The notes beneath the pieces were generated by a model. It was not told where the DNA came from. It did not search any database and was given only the letters and a program-made list of their open reading frames with translations. This document shows, one piece after another, positions 47,011 through 52,267 of a DNA stretch of 52,267 nucleotides; position 1 is the stretch's first letter; each line of letters starts with the position of its first letter. The position numbers and the translations under genes were made by a program. This DNA comes from GCA-2861595 sp035526335 (GTDB lineage: Bacteria > Actinomycetota > Acidimicrobiia > Acidimicrobiales > GCA-2861595): the NCBI GenBank assembly GCA_035526335.1, contig DATLCN010000030.1, positions 1-52,267 on the forward strand. The letters are read 5' to 3'.

Positions 47011-48573
47011 ATGTACCCGAAGCTGGGGGGGGCGGCGCTGGCCGGAGCGGTCGTCGCGCTCTCGCTCCCGCCGTGGGGATGGTGGCCGCTGGCCTTCGTG
47101 GGCATGGGCTTTCTCTCGCTGCTGCTCGGAGGGGCCCCGGCCCGGGCCCGGCTGAGCATCGGGACGGCCTTCGGCTCGGGGATGTTCACGGTGGGCCTGT
47201 GGTGGATGGGCGAGTTCAACGTCGCCGGTGCGGGTCTGGCCGTCGCGGTCGAGGCCCTGTTCGTGGGGTTGGCCGCGGCCGGCTGCCCGCCGGGTCGAGG
47301 GCGGGCGATCGGGTTCCCCGCCGCGCTGGTGATCGCCGAGGCACTGCGCCGGGTTGCACCGTTCGGAGGCCTGCCGCTGGCCGGCATTGCTCTCGGGCAG
47401 GTGGGCGGCCCTCTGGCCGGCGCGGCCCGGATCGGCGGAGAGCTGATTCTGGTGGCGCTCGTCGGCATCGGCGGGGTCGCCGGCGCCGAACTGGTACGCC
47501 CCGGGTCTGGTCCCCGACGAGCACGGACCGCCGGCGACGCGGACGGGAGCGGGCAAGGCCACGGCGCCGCCAGAACCGGGCTGGCTCGCCGGATCCCGCG
47601 GGCCCGCCGCGAGGCGAACGCCGGAGGGTCTCGTCCCGAGCGGCGCCGGGCCGTTGCCGCGATCGCCCTGATCGCAGGCGTCGCGTCGACGGGCGCACTG
47701 GCTCCCGACGGATCGCCGGGACGAACGGTCGACATCGCGGCGGTGCAGGGTGGCGGGCCCCGCGGTTTCCGGGGAGTGGAATCGAATACCGAGGCAGTGT
47801 TCGCCGCCCAGGTGGCTGCCGGCGAGCGAGTTCGGCCCCCTGTCGACCTGGTGCTGTGGCCGGAGGACGTCATAGACGTCGACGGCCCGATCGCCACCAC
47901 CTCCGAGGCGCAACGGGTCGGTGCGGTGGCCCGCCGGCTCGGGGCAACCGTGGTGGCCGGGGTGGTGGAAGATGCCGGCCCCACCCGGTTCCGCAACGCC
48001 GCCGTGGTGTGGTCGGGCCGCGGAGAGATCGTCGACCGTTACGACAAGGTCCACCGGGTTCCATTCGGCGAGTACGTGCCCTGGCGTTCCATGGTGGATC
48101 GTCTGGCTGATCTCTCCGTCATCCCCCGTGACGCCCTCGCCGGCCGGGGCCCCGGGATCGTGTCCACCTCGGCAGGCGACGCCGGCGTGCTCATCTCCTA
48201 CGAGGTGTTCTTCGCCGGTCGGGCACGCACCGCCACAGGCGCGGGCGCGTCGGTCCTGCTGGTGCCCACCAATGCCGCGTCATACAGCACGACCCAGGTG
48301 CCGACCCAGGAGGTGGCCGCCGCCCGTCTGCGGGCCATCGAGTCGGGGCGTGATCTGGTTCAGGCGGCGCCCACGGGCTACAGCGCGTTCATCGACCACC
48401 GAGGCCGTGTCCTGTCCCGAAGCACCCTCGGCCGGCGCCAGGTCATCCAGCGAAAGGTCGTGCTCCGATCCGGGCGGACGATCTACCACCGCACAGGCGA
48501 CTGGCTCCTGCTCGGGCTGGCGGCCTTCGGGCTCGGCGCCGGCTGGGCCCGGTCACGGAAAGGTGACGGCTGA
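47011..48573 (+). CDS. lnt: Apolipoprotein N-acyltransferase-like protein, catalytic Cys replaced
   Basis: 520 residues: about six N-terminal membrane spans, a charged insert (residues 165-215), then a nitrilase-fold domain and a final C-terminal span. Of the Lnt triad, Glu is in LVLWPEDVID (about 285) and Lys in YDKVHRVPFGEYVP (about 346). The nucleophile motif, normally ICYE, reads ISYEVFF, with Ser (TCC) at about 396. Either Ser works as a nucleophile in this group or the protein has lost acyltransferase activity. Confidence 0.85.
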   Translation: MYPKLGGAALAGAVVALSLPPWGWWPLAFVGMGFLSLLLGGAPARARLSIGTAFGSGMFTVGLWWMGEFNVAGAGLAVAVEALFVGLAAAGCPPGRGRAIGFPAALVIAEALRRVAPFGGLPLAGIALGQVGGPLAGAARIGGELILVALVGIGGVAGAELVRPGSGPRRARTAGDADGSGQGHGAARTGLARRIPRARREANAGGSRPERRRAVAAIALIAGVASTGALAPDGSPGRTVDIAAVQGGGPRGFRGVESNTEAVFAAQVAAGERVRPPVDLVLWPEDVIDVDGPIATTSEAQRVGAVARRLGATVVAGVVEDAGPTRFRNAAVVWSGRGEIVDRYDKVHRVPFGEYVPWRSMVDRLADLSVIPRDALAGRGPGIVSTSAGDAGVLISYEVFFAGRARTATGAGASVLLVPTNAASYSTTQVPTQEVAAARLRAIESGRDLVQAAPTGYSAFIDHRGRVLSRSTLGRRQVIQRKVVLRSGRTIYHRTGDWLLLGLAAFGLGAGWARSRKGDG

Positions 48574-48577
48574 CGGC

Positions 48578-48594
48578 GCCGGTGCGGCACCGGC
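48578..48594 (+). terminator. Hairpin after the lnt-like gene
   Basis: GCCGGTGC-G-GCACCGGC starts five bases after the lnt stop: an eight-base-pair stem. No T-run, so termination is uncertain, but the position fits separation from thiC. Confidence 0.4.
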
Positions 48595-48710
48595 GGGAGC
48601 CGGCCCGTTCGGCCAGCACACCTCGCCACGCGCACCCTCGTCCCGATACCAGAAGGCCGGACACCACTGGGTCGGGGTGCAGGTGGGCGGTGCGAAATCG
48701 GGGTGTGCGA

Positions 48711-48804
48711 GACTGACCCCACGGGAGCTCGGACGGACCGGGCTGAGAGGGCCCCTGCGGGGGCCGACCGGGACCTGATCGGGGTAATGCCCGCGGAGGT
48801 AGTC
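48711..48804 (+). promoter_or_regulatory. TPP riboswitch (THI element)
   Basis: The conserved THI-box segments are present: CTGAGAGGGC, a variable stem, then ACCTGATCGGGGTAATGCCC and GCGGAGG. GACT at 48711 can pair with AGTC at 48801 to close the outer stem. The GGAGG just before the thiC ATG is within the 3' part of the aptamer, so TPP binding should hide the ribosome site and turn off translation. Confidence 0.88.
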
Positions 48805-48807
48805 GCC

Positions 48808-50550
48808 ATGGCCACTCGAGTCGAATCCCACGGAACAGAGGCACGGCGCAAGATCCACCTGGACGGCCCCGGCGGGATCCGGGTGCCCTTCACCGAGGTG
48901 CGGCTGGCAGCCTCCCCGACCTCAGGTGGGCCCGTGCCCAACGAGCCCATCCGTTTGTACGACACGAGTGGCCCGGGCTCGGAGCCCGAGCGAGGGCTCC
49001 CGCCCCTGCGGGCCGATTGGATCGCCGCACGGGATGACGTGGAGACATGTTCGGGGCGCGCAGTCCAGGCACGCGACGACGGCCGTTCCGCCGGCGCCGG
49101 CCGGGTGGCCGAGACGTGGGCGGGTGAACACCGGCCTCCCCTCCGGGCGAAGGCCGCCCGCAACGTCACCCAGATGCATTACGCCCGCGCCGGCACCGTC
49201 ACCCCGGAGATGGAGTTCGTGGCTTTGCGCGAGGGGCTGGCGCCGGACTTCGTCCGTGAGGAGGTGGCCCGAGGCCGGGCCATCATCCCCGCCAACGTCA
49301 ACCATCCGGAGTCCGAGCCCATGGCCATCGGGCGCAACTTCCTGGTCAAGGTCAACGCCAACATCGGCAACTCCGCGGTCACCTCGTCGGTCGCCGAGGA
49401 GGTCGAGAAACTCACCTGGGCCACCAGGTGGGGTGCCGACACGGTCATGGACCTGTCCACCGGCCGCGACATCCACACCACCCGGGAGTGGGTCATCCGC
49501 AACTCGCCGGTTCCCGTCGGCACCGTGCCCATCTACCAGGCGCTCGAGAAGGTCAATGGCCAGGCCGAGGACCTGACGTGGGAGGTGTTCCGGGACACGC
49601 TGGTGGAGCAGGCCGAGCAGGGAGTCGACTACTTCACCATCCACGCCGGCGTCCTCCTGCGCTACGTGCCCCTGACCGCCAGGCGCCTCACCGGAATCGT
49701 GAGCAGGGGCGGATCGATCATGGCGGCGTGGTGCCTCGCCCACCACCGGGAGAACTTCCTCTACACCCACTTCGAGGACATCTGCGAGATCATGGCCGCC
49801 TACGACGTGGCCTTCTCGCTGGGTGACGGGCTCCGCCCCGGTTCGATCGCCGATGCCAACGACGAATCGCAGTTCGCCGAGCTGGGCACCCTCGGCGAAC
49901 TTACCGAGGTCGCCTGGCGCCACGACGTCCAGGTGATGATCGAAGGCCCGGGACACGTGCCGCTCCACAAGATCAAGGAGAACGTCCACCTCCAGATGGA
50001 GGTCTGCCACGAAGCGCCCTTCTACACCCTCGGGCCGTTGACGATCGACGTGGCTCCCGGTTACGACCACATCACATCGGCCATCGGGGCGGCGGTGATC
50101 GGGATGCACGGCACGGCCATGCTCTGCTACGTAACGCCCAAGGAGCACCTGGGCCTGCCCGACAGGGATGACGTCAAGCAGGGTGTGATCGCCTACAAGA
50201 TCGCCGCCCATGCCGCGGACCTGGCCAAGGGGCACCCGGGCGCCCAGGTGTGGGACGACGCTCTGTCCAAGGCCCGCTTCGAGTTCCGCTGGAACGACCA
50301 GTTCGAGCTGTCCATGGACCCGGAGACGGCGAGGGCATACCACGACGAGACGCTTCCGGCCGAGCCGGCCAAGACGGCGCACTTCTGCTCGATGTGCGGC
50401 CCCAAGTTCTGCTCGATGCGCATCAGCCAGGACATCCGTGACTACGCGGCCTCCCACGGCGTCTCCGACGACGAAGCCGTCTTCATCGGCATGAAGGAGA
50501 AGTCGGCCGAGTTCGTCGATCAGGGTGCTGAGGTCTACCTGGCCCCGTAG
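48808..50550 (+). CDS. thiC: Phosphomethylpyrimidine synthase
   Basis: 580 residues from the ATG at 48808, directly behind the riboswitch. Radical-SAM enzyme turning aminoimidazole ribotide into HMP-phosphate. Seen: VTQMHYARAGTVTPEMEFVA, GRAIIPANVNHPESEPMAIG, NIGNSAVTSSVAEEVEKL, DVQVMIEGPGHVPLHKI, APGYDHITSAIGAA and the C-terminal cluster motif CSMCGPKFCSM. No other thiamine gene is in the window. Confidence 0.96.
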   Translation: MATRVESHGTEARRKIHLDGPGGIRVPFTEVRLAASPTSGGPVPNEPIRLYDTSGPGSEPERGLPPLRADWIAARDDVETCSGRAVQARDDGRSAGAGRVAETWAGEHRPPLRAKAARNVTQMHYARAGTVTPEMEFVALREGLAPDFVREEVARGRAIIPANVNHPESEPMAIGRNFLVKVNANIGNSAVTSSVAEEVEKLTWATRWGADTVMDLSTGRDIHTTREWVIRNSPVPVGTVPIYQALEKVNGQAEDLTWEVFRDTLVEQAEQGVDYFTIHAGVLLRYVPLTARRLTGIVSRGGSIMAAWCLAHHRENFLYTHFEDICEIMAAYDVAFSLGDGLRPGSIADANDESQFAELGTLGELTEVAWRHDVQVMIEGPGHVPLHKIKENVHLQMEVCHEAPFYTLGPLTIDVAPGYDHITSAIGAAVIGMHGTAMLCYVTPKEHLGLPDRDDVKQGVIAYKIAAHAADLAKGHPGAQVWDDALSKARFEFRWNDQFELSMDPETARAYHDETLPAEPAKTAHFCSMCGPKFCSMRISQDIRDYAASHGVSDDEAVFIGMKEKSAEFVDQGAEVYLAP

Positions 50551-50584
50551 GGCGGGTGTCGCCGGGTAGTCCCAATGACCGTAG

Positions 50585-52012
50585 TCAGATGAGTCCCTCT
50601 TCCTTGGCGATGATCAACACCTCGATCTGGTTTCGTGCCCCGGTTTTTTCCAGGATGTTGTGGACGTGGTTCTTCACGGTGCCCGCTGAGATGGACAGCT
50701 CGTTCGCCGCGGCCCGGATCGAGGAGCCTCTGCTGAGGACCTGGAGCACCTCGATCTCCCGGGGGCTCAGGGTCGTCAGCCCGCGCCGCCCTCCGGCGGT
50801 CGGTAACTCCTCGTTGGTTCGAGGCCGTGCATCGGCCGCCGCGGCCCGAATGGCGGTGACGATCTGGTCGAAGGAGAAATCCTTCGGTACGAACCAGCGA
50901 GCTCCGCACGCCCGCGCCTGGTTCCACTGGAGCGGCCCGATGAAGAACTCGGTGAGGAACAGGACCTGGGTGGCGGGAGACAGCTGAAGCGCCGCCTTTA
51001 CCGCCGCGGGGCCGGGCACGTCGGCGATCCAGAAATCGATCAGCGCCACGTCGGGCTTGAGGCGCCCCACCTCCTTTATCACCTGCGCCCCCGTGGTCGA
51101 CCATTGCCGGAAGACTTTCAGGCCCGGGTGGTGCTGGAGGGCCCGGACCAGACCTTCTGCGAACAGGCGTTGGCGGTGGGCCACCGCCACTGTGATCTGG
51201 GGGGCCGGTAGATGAGGGGGCTGTGGCTCCGGCGGCTGGACGTCGTGATGGGTCTGGACGAAGTTGGTCCCGATCTCAAAGGGGTTCCGCTCGGGTATGA
51301 AACCGGCTCGGCGGGCCGTTTCAATGGCCTCCACGCGCGAGGCTGCTCCGGTCTTGGAGAAGATCTTGGTCAGCTGGTTCTTCAGGGTTCCGGCACTCAT
51401 GAACAGGTCGGCAGCGACCTCACGGGACGTCTTGCCCTCCCCCAACAGGCGCAGGATCTCCAGTTCGCGCTCGGTCAACGTGGCGTAGCGGGCGTACAGA
51501 TCATCGCCTCGGCGAATGCGTTTGTTGAGTCCATCTACGATGTCCGCCAGTTCCTCGGCGTAGACCAACGGCCGTCCGAGGTGGGCCTGACGGATTGACT
51601 CGACCACGTGGGACACGCTGAGGCTCTTGGGCAGGAATCCGGCCGCGCCGGCGGAGAGGGCCCGCTCCACCTGCTGGGGCCCGTAGATCCCGGCGAGGAG
51701 AAGTACCTTCGCTGCGGACGAACACGCCCGTATTGCTTCGGTCGTCTCCGGGCCGTCGAGACCCGCCAGCTCGTAGGTGAGGAGCACGACGTCGGGACTG
51801 GCGCGCTTGAAGATCTCCAGTGCATCGGCACCGCCCATGGCCCCGTGGTGCACCACCTCTATGCCGTTCCAGCCGTCGATGCTGTGGGCCAGGGCACAAC
51901 CGAACAGTTCGATGTCCACGGCCACCATCACCGTGATGGGCTGCTCGGTCGGCGCTGGGCCGGCCGCTCGGGCGCCGGCGCTTCGGCGCCTGTTGGCAGA
52001 GCCGGATTTCAC
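50585..52012 (-). CDS. Tandem response regulator: REC-HTH-REC-HTH in one chain
   Basis: 475 residues from a GTG start. Unit 1: receiver about 26-150, LuxR HTH about 177-240 (LTERELEILRLLGEGKTSRE, GTLKNQLTKIFSKTG). Unit 2: receiver about 272-395, HTH about 414-475 (LSPREIEVLQVLSRGSSIRA, GTVKNHVHNILEKTG). In receiver 1 the phospho-site is Thr 79 (VVLLTYELAG); in receiver 2 an Asp remains (ALIDFWIAD, 326), but the acidic pocket reads VAVAHRQRL. Both keep a Lys (PKS, PKD). Two NarL-type regulators appear to be joined by duplication and fusion. It follows the partial membrane protein gene by ten bases. Confidence 0.85.
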   Translation of the reverse strand: MKSGSANRRRSAGARAAGPAPTEQPITVMVAVDIELFGCALAHSIDGWNGIEVVHHGAMGGADALEIFKRASPDVVLLTYELAGLDGPETTEAIRACSSAAKVLLLAGIYGPQQVERALSAGAAGFLPKSLSVSHVVESIRQAHLGRPLVYAEELADIVDGLNKRIRRGDDLYARYATLTERELEILRLLGEGKTSREVAADLFMSAGTLKNQLTKIFSKTGAASRVEAIETARRAGFIPERNPFEIGTNFVQTHHDVQPPEPQPPHLPAPQITVAVAHRQRLFAEGLVRALQHHPGLKVFRQWSTTGAQVIKEVGRLKPDVALIDFWIADVPGPAAVKAALQLSPATQVLFLTEFFIGPLQWNQARACGARWFVPKDFSFDQIVTAIRAAAADARPRTNEELPTAGGRRGLTTLSPREIEVLQVLSRGSSIRAAANELSISAGTVKNHVHNILEKTGARNQIEVLIIAKEEGLI

Positions 52013-52022
52013 CTGCGGAACC

Positions 52023-52267
52023 TCAGCGACGTAGGCGGCGGTTGAGTCGGGCGCCGAGCATCCCCAGGGCGCCCATCAAGGCTGCCGTGACCAGAGCCAG
52101 GATGAGCCAGAGGTGGGTGGACCCCTCAGCGGGTGTGAGCGGTGGCCTCACGGGCAGGGCCCGGCGGTCGGCGGTGGCCCTGGGGGCCAGTTCGGCCCCC
52201 GCCACCACCGTGGGGGCCGGGGAGAGGACCACCGCTGGGGCCCCAGCCCTGGGGGCGGCCCGCGACA
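52023..52267 (-). CDS. C-terminus of a membrane protein (partial)
   Basis: The frame is open to the right edge and ends with TGA at 52023. The visible part has an Ala/Pro/Val-rich stretch, then one span (HLWLILALVTAALMGALGML) and a basic end GARLNRRLRR, a C-terminal anchor with a cytoplasmic basic tail. A GTG at 52232 could be an internal start, but nothing marks it. Function unknown; upstream of and possibly co-transcribed with the tandem regulator. Confidence 0.55.
   Translation of the reverse strand, partial: SRAAPRAGAPAVVLSPAPTVVAGAELAPRATADRRALPVRPPLTPAEGSTHLWLILALVTAALMGALGMLGARLNRRLRR

Noticed and set aside
48553..48702. Minus-strand frame with PTQWCPAFWYRDEGARG, Cys/Trp-containing and protein-like
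   Set aside because: No start codon in a sensible place, overlaps the end of the lnt-like gene and the riboswitch region; could be a decayed gene but the evidence is too thin.

Overview
This is a GC-rich, gene-dense stretch of bacterial chromosome. Two WhiB-family regulators, an F420-type LLM oxidoreductase, a DUF2342 zincin-like protein, an actinobacterial HelD-type motor, an NnaR-like HemD/DNA-binding fusion and the CgoX/CpfC haem route all point to Actinomycetota. Acidimicrobiia is my best guess for the class, but that is inference. I see no tRNA, rRNA, CRISPR array or intact insertion sequence. Many genes appear to be transcribed leaderless: a TANNNT-like -10 box lies 6-7 bases before the ATG or GTG.

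Layout. 1-5.1 kb: a HEAT-repeat protein overlapping bioA-bioF-bioD, convergent with a minus-strand unit moaE - small membrane protein - mreB - bioB. 6.9-15.3 kb: two HtrA-like serine proteases, an antitoxin with a truncated VapC, a DUF2342 protein that has lost its first zinc-ligand histidine, an MFS transporter with a truncated metallophosphoesterase behind it, a low-complexity protein and a sensor kinase without its phospho-acceptor histidine. 15.5-19.9 kb: two whiB genes, tatA, an LLM oxidoreductase, glutamate formiminotransferase, an FNR-type reductase and an HTH protein. 20-29.5 kb: a nitrate assimilation locus (narK-nirB-nirD-fused FeS/membrane subunit-nitrate reductase) divergent from the nnaR-like regulator.

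31.4-36.2 kb is the most striking region: grdE-like, grdB, grdC and grdA, the genes of a glycine/sarcosine/betaine-type reductase. Two reading frames cross in-frame TGA codons (33717 and 35861) exactly where clostridial GrdB and GrdA carry selenocysteine, and the grdB TGA is followed by a perfect hairpin of SECIS type. A conventional annotation would cut both genes. grdD is absent, the grdC-grdA gap holds an integrase remnant, and the grdE-like subunit seems to lack the pyruvoyl-forming cysteine. msrB and a small Cys-rich protein behind a long inverted repeat lie next door.

36.2-52.3 kb: DUF6457, a YjbQ fragment, rhodanese, a degenerate NarL-type regulator divergent from a FliA/WhiG-type sigma factor, HelD, the haem genes hemE-cpfC-cgoX, hemerythrin, Ku plus a LigD-type polymerase (with a vestige of a DNA ligase upstream), an Lnt-like protein with Ser in place of the catalytic Cys, thiC under a TPP riboswitch, and a regulator containing two complete REC-HTH units in one chain.
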